Below are positions 21,732 through 33,070 of a DNA stretch of 64,000 nt, piece after piece. Under the pieces are notes generated by a model, which was not told where the DNA came from, made no database searches, and worked only from the letters and a program-made list of their open reading frames with translations. How positions within the stretch are numbered: the first letter of the stretch is position 1; each line of letters starts with the position of its first letter. Origin of the DNA: Clonostachys chloroleuca (lineage: Eukaryota > Ascomycota > Sordariomycetes > Hypocreales > Bionectriaceae); the NCBI GenBank assembly GCA_037952775.1, contig JBANAY010000003.1, positions 26,536,001-26,600,000 of the forward strand, written 5' to 3'. Both the position numbers and the translations under genes were made by a program.

Positions 21732-24700
21732 TCAAGCTCCAGACGTCCCAGAAGGTCCCGAGCTACCGTGACCGCTCATCCTGAGACTCTCCTCTAACGC
21801 CTTTCTCAGGTCCTCGTCTTCCTGTCCATCCTCGGGCGCCCTCTCCTTGCCCTTGTTCATCTGCCGCCGGTACTCCTCCTCCGCCAGACTTTGCTTCTTG
21901 ATGTACTCGAGAACAACGTCTTCCTCCGTCCTCTGGCTCTTCTCCCGCTCCATCTCCTCCTTGGAGGCGGCAATGGCCCGCTCAAACTCGTCCTCTTCTG
22001 TTGGGCTCTCCCGAGGAGGTAGCGCCGGCGGATGCCGGGACGCTTCGATGGCTCGCTGGAGATCGGCGTCGTAAGGCTCTTGCATGGCCGCCTGTTCCGT
22101 CGGAGCTGCGGCCTTCGAGTCTAGGAGCGGCTGATCCTGAATTGCCGCCTGTTTCTGCCTCGAAGAACCTGCCTCTTGAGACTGGGGAACGTCTTCCGAG
22201 GCCGCACCTAGGCTTTGTTGAATAGCCTTTTCGATGAGAGCCTGATACTCCTCGTCCGTGACCTGGTACTCTTTATCCTCGAAGATTGAGTAATTCTTGT
22301 CTGACATTTTGATCACGGGATCGGGAAGCTCGCCGTTTTGGCGTACCGCGATGACACTCTGACGAACGGCCGCCTCGATCATGGCATCCTCCCTCGCGTC
22401 GCCTCGTGACGTCTCCTGCACAGATGCCTGGATGGCGCGTTCAAACTCGGCATCTGTAGAGGTTTGCGAAACGGCTGAGCCGGTATGCGGGGTGACCACA
22501 CTGCCACTACTGCTGGACTTCATGATCTTACTCAAGTCGACCGGGAACTTGCTCAGCTTCTCATCCAAGCCGGGAACGAAAGAGTTGATGGAGTTGATCC
22601 AGTTCCCGCGCGGGGATCCGCCGCTCTGAATGTAGGGGGACGTGCCGGGAGCTGGGGATTTCTGCTGCGCCCTGTCCGACTTCTGCCAGTTGTGGAAACG
22701 CTTCAGGTCGAATTCGCCGGCCTGCCATCGAAGCATGATGTCGTTCCGCTCCTCAATCGTCGCGCTCCTCAGCTCTCGCTGACTCTGAATAATCCTGGCG
22801 GTAACGATGTGGTTTTGGCTGCTTCTCGCAAACAGCTTGGATACTTGAGCATGAACGCCCTGCATCGTGTAGGCCGGTATGCCCCAGAAACCTGCAAAGA
22901 TATTAGTCCATAAGTCCTCATTCCCATCTCAACGGGGGCTGAATATTTACCTGCTGCTGGCTTTGCCACCAACCCACCGATACCCTTTCCAACTCCCTTG
23001 ACCAAGCCACCAACCCCGTCCTTCTCCGCGCCTTTGAGAGGCTGCGTAACCAAGCCAGATATGCCGTCAAAGAGACCGTAGCCAAACTCCTTGCTAGCGA
23101 CCTTGATCCCGGTGGGGATGTCCGTCACCTTCTCGACAGGTCTGACCGTCGTGTCGTTATACAAGTGAGGAATGTTCCTGAAGCCCTTTGCGAGACCGAG
23201 GCAGAAGTTCATCGGGGACTTGACTCCGGTCGTGACGATTTTGCCGACGCTCTTTCCAGCACCAACGGCAGCGTCCATCCCTATAGCCCTGGGGGATGAG
23301 TCCCGCCTGATCCCTTTCCCCCTACTCTCCCGGGAGCCTGGCGTTCTTGGGCGGTCATTCGAGTTTGAACTAGTGGTCGCCGCAGATGTTGTAAGAAGCG
23401 ATGCGCTATCGGCCAGAGAAACCTGGGACTCATTAGGTTGAGGTGCGATCGAGGCAGTATCAGCAGTGATCTGCGACTTGGTCTCCACGTCTCCTTGTTT
23501 CTCATCGTATAGCCCGAGACCCTTCTCCTGACTTTGATTTGCACTGGGTGATATGTTGATCTCCGGGGGCGTAGTCGCTTCGGGAGAAGCGCGTCGCTCC
23601 GGCGTGTCGAATACATCCGACTCCTTTCGACGAGTTCGGAACAGCTCGCGGGGCATGTCTGCAATCGCCATTCCGATCCCACTAGCATCCGCTACGAGAG
23701 AACATGCCGCAGCAGAGATGGGGTCGGGGGGTTGATCATCAGTGTTGTGCTCCTTCGCTCGATATCTGAGATTTTCAATTAGTAAGACCAAGGACGGACT
23801 TCAGGGAAAGGGAGTCATACAGCTTCAGGTCGGTATACTGCAGAGCGCCTTGCTCAACGAGCGTTGCCGCAGCCAGTGGACTGAGCCGAACTTTGGACCT
23901 CCTGAGCCGCCAAATGGCCGTACGGCTCGGGGCAAGAGAGCACCGGAGTGACTCGACATCCAAGTGGTTGTGGAAGGCTTGAGCGCCAACATCAGTACCC
24001 TTCTCATTCCTCACCTTTTCCCCGTATTGCATCGCCTTCTCGATGGTATCAGGCTGGATGCAGAAAGAGATGGAGTCGGCAAGCTTCTGTGCGGTCAGTT
24101 GCTTATAGGGGATCGGGTCAGGGCCAGCTCCAGCCCGTGCAACCATGGAACCCCAGAAAGGCTGGTCTCCGAAAAAGGGCACGACCAATGTTGGCTTGCC
24201 AGCCTTGATGCCTGCGGCTGTAGTACCAGCGCCGCCATGGTGGACAACGCAGGAGACATGTTGGAAGAGCCAGTCATGGGGCACGTTACCCAACATGTAA
24301 ACTCCTTCTGGTATCCCGACGTCGTCAGCTCCTAAACCACCCCAGCCTTTCGATACCAGAGCTCGTACGCCGGTGGTGCGGATAGCTTCGAAAATCATCT
24401 GCGTCAAGGCATTCGGGTCGTCAACCACAATGGAGCCGAACCCAATATAAACTGGTGGCGGGCCAGCTGCTAAGAAAGCGGCGAGTTCGGGGTCGGGTGT
24501 GAAATTTGTCGCGAGATCAAGGAAGTAGAAACCTGAGATGTCAATATGTTTACCCCAATCGTTGGGTTTCGGTATCAGGGATGGTGACCTATATGCAGAG
24601 GATTAGTTATTATTCACAATTATCACGAGACTCAAGCCTACCAGCAGTATGTATATGGTATCTTTAATCTGTTCAGAAGACCCGGAGCCCATATCATTGA

Positions 24701-25919
24701 GAGTGGGGGCAGGTCCAGTGCCTTCTCTCTGAATCTATTGATGACATCCCCCAAGCCCTGCCAAGTCATCATTTCGACGAGGGCATATGAGAGATACTGT
24801 GTGAGGACTTCGTCGGCATTGGACGACTTGATATCAGCCAAAGGATGTGGGAATGCTCTTGTCGGTGACCAAGGCATGCTTGAGTTCTTGTTAGTAAGAA
24901 TCATCATCCACCGTACAAGCAGCGCAGTTCCAGACTCACGTAAACATCATGTGGAGTGGGATACCAAGCTTCTCTGCAATATGAACATGTGCGAAGCTCG
25001 GAGGATTGGCAATAATGGCATCTGCGACAAAATGATCCCGGCCATCATCATGAGGCAATCCTTGCGAAAAGTCCAATGGTTCGTCTCGATGGGGAGGTTG
25101 TGCTGGACCAAGTCCATCACCAGCTTCGTAACATGATCTCCTAGATATTACATTAGTCAAGACAACGCATAGAGAGTCAAGGTGCTGCCGCCGTGCTCAC
25201 CAACAACCAAGAAGCATCTCCGCAATTCCTTTCCGACGTTTCGTAACCTCGCCGCTCTTGATCGCGCCGAATCCTGGCATCAGCCCTGGGTGCTTTACCA
25301 TGAAGGCCATGAGCTCGGCTGGGTCCCCGCCAATACTGAAGAACTCCAGGCCATTCTCCTCCACAAACGACTGAAAGTTGGGATGGGTCGCGATACGGAC
25401 TCGGTGGCCGTAGGTATTCTTCAGCACCTTCCCTAACGCCACAAAGGGCTGGACATCACCGCGAGATCCCACGATCTGGACGACAACGTTCATCCGCGGA
25501 GGAGGACGTTGGCCTGGCTGGCCGCCGAGACTTGGCGGGATGTAAGCTGGGGGGAGCGCAGGTGAGGAATATGCCCTCTCCTGGGCGCGAAAGGTCGGCG
25601 CCAGAAGGTCGGCGAGCAACCTGTTCTTGGTATTGATGGAGATGCTAACACGCCCAACGTCTACAATGTATAATTAGCCTCTGGCGCATTCAAATCGCTC
25701 ATTTCGCCGGATCTGTTATATTTTCATACCATTTACCACAGCACCAGCTTCAACCCCCGGCTGGGAAAACTGCATTTGGTCGTGTAGGTCGCCATAGGCT
25801 GGCGGCTCCTCATTGGGAGGCACCAAATCCTGGACCATGTAGCCATCTGTGACGAGCGCTTCGGCAGCATAATCAGTCTGTGCAGGGCCAGCAGGAGGTT
25901 GATTTAATTTTTGAGCCAA
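21732..25919 (-). CDS. Sterol-glucosyltransferase-like protein with VPS13-like segment and UIM array
   Basis: Seven exons: 25730-25919, 25201-25660, 24940-25140, 24642-24878, 23821-24588, 22951-23765 and 21732-22891. All phases close at 1276 residues. Residues about 120-580 form a GT1/GT28 glycosyltransferase of the sterol 3-beta-glucosyltransferase (UGT80/Atg26) type. The N-lobe begins [17 protein letters not shown], and the donor-site signature [18 protein letters not shown] lies near 478-495. There is no room for the PH/GRAM domains of Atg26. Residues about 780-890 read [18 protein letters not shown] and then [20 protein letters not shown]..., resembling the C-terminal amphipathic repeats of VPS13. 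The last 240 residues hold about five ubiquitin-interacting-like motifs (such as [12 protein letters not shown] and [13 protein letters not shown]). Inferred role: membrane-lipid glycosylation on a ubiquitin-marked compartment; the substrate is not shown by sequence. Confidence 0.88.
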
Positions 25920-27294
25920 AATGGCTTTTTCTTCTGAGCCGACGTCATGGTTGTTTAGACATAAGCTCAGTTGATGAGAGATAAGGTGGGTTGGTGGGGT
26001 TGGTCGAGGAGTTGATGCAATGGCAGAATGGGTATATATGAGACTGCCCGCGCGAAGGGGCTTTGTTTGGGGTTGGTATCACCGACTCGAGCTGAACACA
26101 ATGAAACACAGCACACCACAGCCTGGATGCAACAGACCGTCCTGGGATGGGGGCCTAGAGATGACGAGGCCGGGTGTGGCTCGAAGCGACACAACAGCAA
26201 GTAGGCAACCTGCGAACGCCAGGGGATAGATCCACGGCGTCACCCGCGCAGGCGGCTTATATAGCAGGGCTGATTCCGGCGTATCAGGAGCCGGGATTCA
26301 GAGAAAAATCACGTCGGCACTTGGCGCGCGGGAGGAGGCGTGGCTGAGGCGTTTGGCAATGCTCAAGGTTTGCCAATAGCAGCATCTGGATGCTGGTGGC
26401 AGTGCATCGACAACGACGCAATGATTCAATGTAAGTGGGGGTTTCACAGCGTTGGCGGGGATCAACCATCAGAGAGTCCTTTCCTGTTCCATCCACGGCG
26501 GTGATAGGCCCTTGCATTCTCCTACACCACCCACCCAGAGCCTTGTCTGTTATGCACATACATATGGAATCGCAACTTTCGTGCCTGGGATGCAGTATGT
26601 CTCACATGTCTCACGTCGACGCTTCAGCCTCTCAAGCGCTCCCCGAAACAACTCAAACCACACTTCGTACAACTCCTAGTTTATTATTAGGATACTTTTG
26701 GTCGCTCTTGGACCGGCCATTTAGCCCCCAGACCAAAACGCCGCCCCGAGAGCCCCAGCTCCAGCTTCACCGGACCCGATCCTGGCCCAACCAGTGCTTC
26801 AATAGCGGTAATGGGAAATGAAGCCAAAACTCCAAACTCCGGATATTCAACCCGGCCTCATTCGAATTACGTAGTCCTCTGCCTCACCTGAAGCATGCAT
26901 GAAAAGTAGAGTCCATAGGCAGACAAACTGTTAGCCCAAAACATTGCATTCATCGTCTTCGCCAGCTTATCATGACGCAAAGATCTCCACGCAAGCATGT
27001 TGTCTCTCTTTCGTTCTTTTCTTTCAATTGACAAAACAAAAAAGGAGGTAAAAACCTTGGATGGGTATTATTATACAGACGGCCATGATGAGAATTCGTG
27101 AAAGCCAACCTCGCCACGCACAGCCATGACAGATTGCCGCAAGCCAGTGGTCCTCCCTTTCTGGCTCAAGTTTCCTTTCAATACCAGTAGCCGCTGGTGT
27201 TTCTGAGCCACTCAAATAGTCCTACGCCTTTACCATACAAAGGTACCAACAACACCATCACCCCAAACCTGCGCTCATCGTTTCGCGTCCAGAT
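25920..27294. other. Upstream region of the glycosyltransferase gene and 3' flank of SEC61 beta
   Basis: Both genes read on the minus strand, so this holds the glycosyltransferase promoter; read on the minus strand, TATATA-like elements lie near 26033 and 26258. Small open frames here are unconvincing. Confidence 0.5.
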
Positions 27295-27932
27295 TTAGCT
27301 AGAGAATCGTCGGGTAATCTTGGCAATAACTACATGTCCAGGTTAATATCCGTCTGCTGGGCGTGAGGTCGCTCCCATGGGGTTCTCGCCAACTTACTGT
27401 GAAGGGCAACAACGCTGAAGATAAAGACAATGGAAAGAACCAGGACGACGACAGGGTCGACCTTGAGGCCGGGCGACTCATCAGTGTAAAGTCCTAACCC
27501 AGGCTGTTAGCAATCCCGTAATCCCAATTCAAAGGGAGGCCGCGATCACGACGCGAACCTCCAACAATCTCGACAAAACGTACTCAGCATGGTGCTGCTG
27601 GAGCCACCGGCACCAGCAGCCCTCGTGCTCGATGGGCGCGCATTGGCGATCTTCTCCTTCTGGTCGGCAGCAGCTCGTCGTCGGATCGCGGTGCGAGGTC
27701 CGCCAGGGGGGTGGGAGAGGAAGGACGGCCGGTGCTGGCGCCGCTGGCGGCGGCGGCATTGGCGGGAGATGAGGCTCGGGGAGAAGACTATACACGCGCC
27801 GTCTGTGTCAGTACAGGAGATCTTGCAGGTCGACGCAATGCGGTGATGATACTCGCAAGCTCGCGTGATGCGCAATCAAACGGGAGCTGGTGAAGACGAG
27901 ATATGTGGTTCAGAAATAGGTATGCTTACCAT
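27295..27932 (-). CDS. SBH1: Sec61 translocon beta subunit (one-base frame break)
   Basis: Tail-anchored beta subunit of the ER protein-conducting channel. Four exons: 27930-27932 (the ATG alone), 27584-27787, 27398-27493 and 27295-27329. The protein begins MSSPRASSPANAAAASG, continues with GGPRTAIRRRAAADQKEK, the block RPSSTRAAGAGGSSSTMLRL, YTDESPGLKVDPVVVLVLS and a C-terminal membrane helix ending IIAKITRRFSS. Length is 112 residues, normal for the family. The frame breaks inside exon 2 at a run written as G6 on plus (27706-27711). Seven are needed to read ...SSPTPPGGPRT.... As the gene is essential in the secretory pathway and otherwise perfect, a sequencing error is the best explanation. 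An exon holding only the start codon is unusual. Confidence 0.92.
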
Positions 27933-28997
27933 GACGAAATAAAGAAATAAGAATCAATGGGGAATCGCTGCAGAAATTCCTAGGGTTGAATTGGAAGAGA
28001 AAGAACGACGGTTGATGTGTTGATGCAGCAGCAAGCTTGGTGGATGTGTGAGTCCCTATACTAGTAAATTGGCTTCAAGTTGAGGCCACCTTCACCAGAA
28101 AGGGATCCATCGGCCCATTATTAATCCGTTTTCCATTTCCGACCCAACACGCTGCCTCATTCCAGCCTTAAAACATGGCTCATCTCAAGTACCAAAATTC
28201 AATTCAATATTTAATTACTGAAATAATTACAGGTCTCAATTTATAGTCTCAATGTGTGCATAGTATTAACCCATTGATGGACAAAAAAAAAAGATACATT
28301 CCCTAAATGGTCCCATTTGATATTCCGAATTGCCAGCCCGCCTGGAGGGGCAGCATCTTCATGCTCGCCACTATGCAACAGAACAAGTCTTTCGAGTTCG
28401 CGCGCTCTTTTTATTCGAATCCCACCAGCTCAGCAAAAATAACACCGCAACAAAAGGAATTGAAAAGACAACAAGGAAAAATAAAGTATAATGAATGAAC
28501 CCATGCTTCCAGATGGGTCGACTAGAGGCATTATTATCCATGCCCTGCTCGTTGACTACCTTCATCCTGACAGACGCGCCTTCTCTTATGGTATCGTCCT
28601 TTCTCATACAGACTCTTCGTCGCAGACAATGATGCTTCAGTAATATCTCATGGTTGCCGGGGTTCTGTCTTGGCCTTGAACCCACTCATCAGATAGCTCT
28701 TGAGTGATTCCGTCGTTGGACCTCTCAAAATCTTGTGATGACAAAACAAATGGCCCCTTCAGGATACATGCCAGTAGGAGTCGGTCCATCTGCATGGATA
28801 AGAGAGTGACTTGCTCAACAGAGTCCCGCCCCTTCCCCTATTTGCCGGAGCACATTATGTAAGATTAGACAGTTGTAATCTATACCAACAGGAAACGAAA
28901 TTTCTCAACCAAACGCCGTCCGCTATGATGGCAATTCCGCAGGCTTGGTGTGAATATCTTGTTAAACACGGAAGAAAATAAAGTAGAGTGGTATCAA
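27933..28997. other. Intergenic region between SEC61 beta and PSR1-type phosphatase
   Basis: Contains the SEC61 beta promoter and the phosphatase 3' flank; 28160-28300 is AT-rich. A minus-strand frame at 28371-28685 encodes one hydrophobic helix but starts with GTG, lacks an ATG context and matches no family I know. Confidence 0.45.
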
Positions 28998-30552
28998 TTA
29001 AAGAGTGACATCGAGAACCAGACTGACGTCCGAAACAGTAGGACCAGCAAGATCCTCGAGAACCGGAATGAGGTCAAGCAGTTCGTTGTCATGAGCGTCT
29101 GAGAACCAACTGCTGATGGGAACGGCGTGTTGTGGGTGGAAGATGTAGGATGTGGGCGAATTATCGATGATAATAGTGTCCTTGAGATCTCGTCCGACCT
29201 GGGACAGATCCTTGACGTAGTTTCCTTGGTGGTTGTAGCAACTCTCTCTGAAAAGCCGGTGGTGTACGACCTTGTGGATATCCAGCTGGTCAAGGAGAGG
29301 GTCGCCGTACTAATACAAGGGGTCAGTTACCGTCTCGCGACAACGCGTCAGTCAGAATCAACATACCTTAGAGACAGACGCCGTGAAAACAACAACCTCA
29401 TAAAGCTCGCCGACTCTCCTCATAAACTCGTCCACGCCTGGGCGCTTGATAACATAGACATTGTGGTAGTTTCCTTCAATTTCAACGGGTATCGTAAAAT
29501 CAGCTTGGTGCAAAATCTAGAGTTTTCGGTCAGTTGGCAAATCAATCAACAGAGATGGTGTAATAATCTACCTTGAATGAACTGTGCACGAGAGTCTCGT
29601 CCAAATCCAGTACCAGACATTTTCTCCCCTTCAGCTCGGGTGTGATAGGAGGAAGAAGCCATTTCTGGGGCTCTTCGGCCAGGGCGGCAGATTCCTCCGG
29701 TCCGGACGGGGTAGAAACGTTGGTCTCAGGTACTGGAGGCGGAGGTGGCAATTGCTGAGTTGCGGTTTCCGTCTCCTCCACGCTTGTAACAGTCACCTGC
29801 GGCTCTTCCCTAGACGCGTCTTGCATCACGACATCGTTCTGGGGGCCATTTCCAACCTGCTTCACTTCTTCCTCCTGTTTCTGCGCGGCAGAAGAGTTAC
29901 CCGTGACGGGAGGTACCTTGGCTTGCGCAGCGGCGTCACCCTCTGCCGGGGTTATCTCGTCGGCATCCTCAGAGACAGTGGGCTTCTGGGGCTTGTCCTG
30001 CTCAGTAGTCTGGGGCTCCTTTTCGGTCACCTGCTTTGTTGCGGGCTGCTCCTGCGATGTCGACGTCTTTGGCTTTGTCGCGGTGGCCGGCCGTTGCGGG
30101 AGCTTATCAAGCTTATGGACGTTTTCATTCTCTCCATCAGCGCTAGGCCCAGAATCAGGGGCACCGCAGCATCCAAGGAATGATAGGAAACCACCGCTCT
30201 TCTTCTTCTTTTGCACAGGCGAACTTGGTTGAGACATGCCGGGCGTCTGGGTAGGGTCGCTCTCGCCACCTGTGCGCTTGCTTGAAGCGCTACCGTTCCT
30301 TTGACGACCAAGAAAGCTGCTTCGCGAATCTTTAGATCGCCCACCGATGCTATTCCTGGCCTCTCCAATAGTGGCTCCGCTCAGGCCTGTAGATGATGAT
30401 GGCTGGTTCTTCTGAGATGATGACCTTGAAGGTACTTGCAAAAGCCCGCGTTCCTTCTTGGATTCGTCCTCCTTCGTCACGCCGGAGTCGATGGTCGGCT
30501 GATCGGCTACAACCACGTCAGTCGATTTCGTAGGGGCCGGGTTTTCGGACAT
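28998..30552 (-). CDS. PSR1: PSR1/SCP-type FCP1-like protein phosphatase
   Basis: Exons 29572-30552, 29367-29516 and 28998-29309 give 480 residues. The C-terminal catalytic HAD domain starts [17 protein letters not shown], carrying the DxDx(T/V) nucleophile motif. It continues with [25 protein letters not shown] and [17 protein letters not shown]...[20 protein letters not shown]. This is the order of yeast Psr1/Psr2, plasma-membrane phosphatases of sodium and general stress responses. The N-terminal 300 residues are disordered. An internal [14 protein letters not shown] near residues 121-134 looks like a palmitoylation anchor; in yeast Psr1 the cysteines are at the very N-terminus. Both introns have GTANRT donors (GTAGAT, GTATGT) and the phases join exactly. 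Confidence 0.92.
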
Positions 30553-33070
30553 TCTAGTAATGGGACACAGAAGTTAGTTCCTGCCTTGACTCGAGTCTAG
30601 ATTCAAGATGAAAGATGCCCCTTTTCACGACCCGGGCACATTATCATCTGCCAAGTTCCAGCAGAGAAAGGCCGGGATCAAAATCCATCACACACAGCAA
30701 ATCTCGCATCAAATCGCCAGCCACATCGGACGGGCGACAGGTACTGGCACAGGTGATGAATTGGGCGTGGTTCGACTCACCTCTTGAGACCTCCGGGCCC
30801 TTCAGGCTTCAAGAGAAATCAGGCTCGACGGTTCGTCGTCGCAACAAGCTTGAGCGAAATAAATGCAAGCGATACTCCAGGAATCCCAAGCTTGAAATGA
30901 GGGGCGTCGCGATCAGATGCGCGGTCGAAGATTGAAATGCGAGTTGGTCGGGAAGGCGGTCGGCCGTGTCAGATTCGTCGCGCCACTGGGTTCAATGTGC
31001 GGGTACCTCCAAAAAGCAAAGCCGAGACAGTTGCTCAATCGATGAAATAAAATACAGAGTCGAAGGGGATCGAGTTGGGGTTCGTTGGTTGACAAGAAAA
31101 TGACCGTAGACAAACGGTGCAGACGGGAGCTCCGTCGTCGTTGTCGTCGTTGGGAAAGGATCGCTGACAAGGAGGAAGTCGGCGGTGCGCAACTGGACGG
31201 CAGAGGCTACACGGGCAACAGGTCCAAAGACAGAGCACCTACAGTACGTGCGGCGGCGGCACCAACAGTGAGTGTTAAGGTATCTGGGGCCGGAAGCACA
31301 AGCGAAATGATGAGACTCTAGAACCTGATGGGCAATGGATAACCTAGACGGGGGGATGGGCTGCAAGCGCAGAACGCTTGAGCCTTTGGGGGTATAGAGC
31401 GAGTGTGTGTGGAGATTTTTGTGAGATTAGCCAAGGAGCAGGGCGGCCCGCGAAGGAGATGCTGTGCTAGCAAATACAGTGTCGCTCAGCACTGTCCTTC
31501 CCGCGGATGGAGACGGCCGCCACACACTGAAAGGGCGGAAGCAGCACTGTGTTTGTTATTGTCATAATCATCCCATGCCCGGTGCTGGGACCCAAGAAAT
31601 TAGCTGAAGATTGTCTGTGAAGCCACCCTGCTACCTATCGAGTCTAGCGACAGTAATAAAGGCTACCCCTGCTGGCTACAGAAGCCGCTCCCATCTTAGG
31701 ACGGGGGTGTTAGTCCGGGTGGGTGCTGTGCTGCAACCTGCTTCTCTCCCACCCAGCCTTTCCAAGTGCCATGGCATCATGACAAGTAGCTGCTTTCCCT
31801 CAGAGGCAAAGGATCACACTCATCCCCTCCATATCGAATCGGCCGTGTCCAATCACGCCGCATGTTTTCACTTGCCCAAGACGATGCAACCGCCCCTTGA
31901 AGCTAGATTGAAAGCTCGATCCCAGCACTCCCAGAGCTGTGGCGGTGATCCCACTTCTGCGCTCGCCGTGCATGTGAAGCCTCAGCGATGATTGGTGCTG
32001 TTGGCGCCCATGTTGTCCGTGCAATTACCATGCATATCAAACATCAAGCAAGCTCACCCATATTACTACATCGCGCTCAGAGCGATGGCTCAAGTGGATG
32101 CTAGCGTTGGTGATTGGGTCCAAGGTACCCGCAATCGTGCACGGGTACCTTCTGCACGTACCATGTATCACCAGCAGAGAGGGAACACTTCAGTTACCAC
32201 CAATTACCAGTCGGCAGCTTCCTTTTAACAGGTCCTTCCCTTCTAGCATACCCTGCCATCATGTCCGGGGCCCTAATCGTGCCCCTAGCATTGGCTAATA
32301 ATCGTAAAAAGCCCTCAAACCAGGCCGACCTGAAGCTTTCAACACCTTCTTAATGTGCCGGAGCAATACCGTACGAAGTACACAGTACGGGCCTCCAATC
32401 TCAACTGGAATCAGTAGATTTAGGTTTAGAAATGCCGATCAAGAGGCACACCTGTCAAGCAGGCTGTCATGAGGACGGCAATGGTTTCTCGGCCGACTTG
32501 GGCACAGGCAGCCTCAGTCCAGAGCGCACAGCAAGAGTTCTGCTGATGGACTGGCTCTTGAAATGGAGCAATGTCCGGCAATAAAAATAGGTACCACATA
32601 AGCACTTCGCCCTGTTCTCGCAGCTCCACCTTACAATGATTACTGAGGACTGAGGTCCGCTCCATCCCTAGCCTGCACGTGTGGCTGGTACGTGCGTGAG
32701 TTTGTGGCGTCTTGCTCCAGCACGTTCAAGTCCAGAGGCTCAAGTCTCCCTCCGTAGCATTACATAATACGCCAAGCCGTTCTCTCGCATTAGCACCAAC
32801 TGATCGCATGTGCCAAAATCCGGGGTTGAGCCTCGGGAAGCCGAAGCTGTCTTCACATGTCCATCTAATCGCCAACATCCGTCATCGATTGAGGTGGCGG
32901 CGTGCTACCTCCAGCTCCCGAGCCACCGCATTACCTGTGATTTCGTATCCCCTCCATCCTACTCGAGGACAGATTTGAATTTATCCAGCAATTGTGTGGC
33001 AACAACACTCATGTTTCCCGTTCGCATTTAGAACTACACCACGCGTGGGGCACTCGCGACCAACGTCATC
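30553..33070. other. Intergenic region between divergent PSR1 and ABC-transporter genes
   Basis: About 2.5 kb carrying two promoters. A perfect 9-bp inverted repeat with a 12-nt spacer sits at 32122-32151. Open frames at 30615-30935 and 31611-31991 lack any protein character. No gene supported. Confidence 0.5.
32122..32151. repeat. Perfect 9-bp inverted repeat
   Basis: aaggtaccc (32122-32130) and gggtacctt (32143-32151) around gcaatcgtgcac. It lies about 0.9 kb upstream of the ABC transporter start. Function unknown. Confidence 0.7.

Noticed and set aside
28371..28685. Minus-strand frame with one strong hydrophobic helix between SEC61 beta and the phosphatase gene
   Set aside because: It begins with GTG, has no ATG in a good context, overlaps AT-rich intergenic DNA and resembles no known family.
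31611..31991. Plus-strand frame of 126 codons upstream of the ABC transporter
   Set aside because: No domain, no fungal-looking codon pattern and no splice or start context; likely chance.
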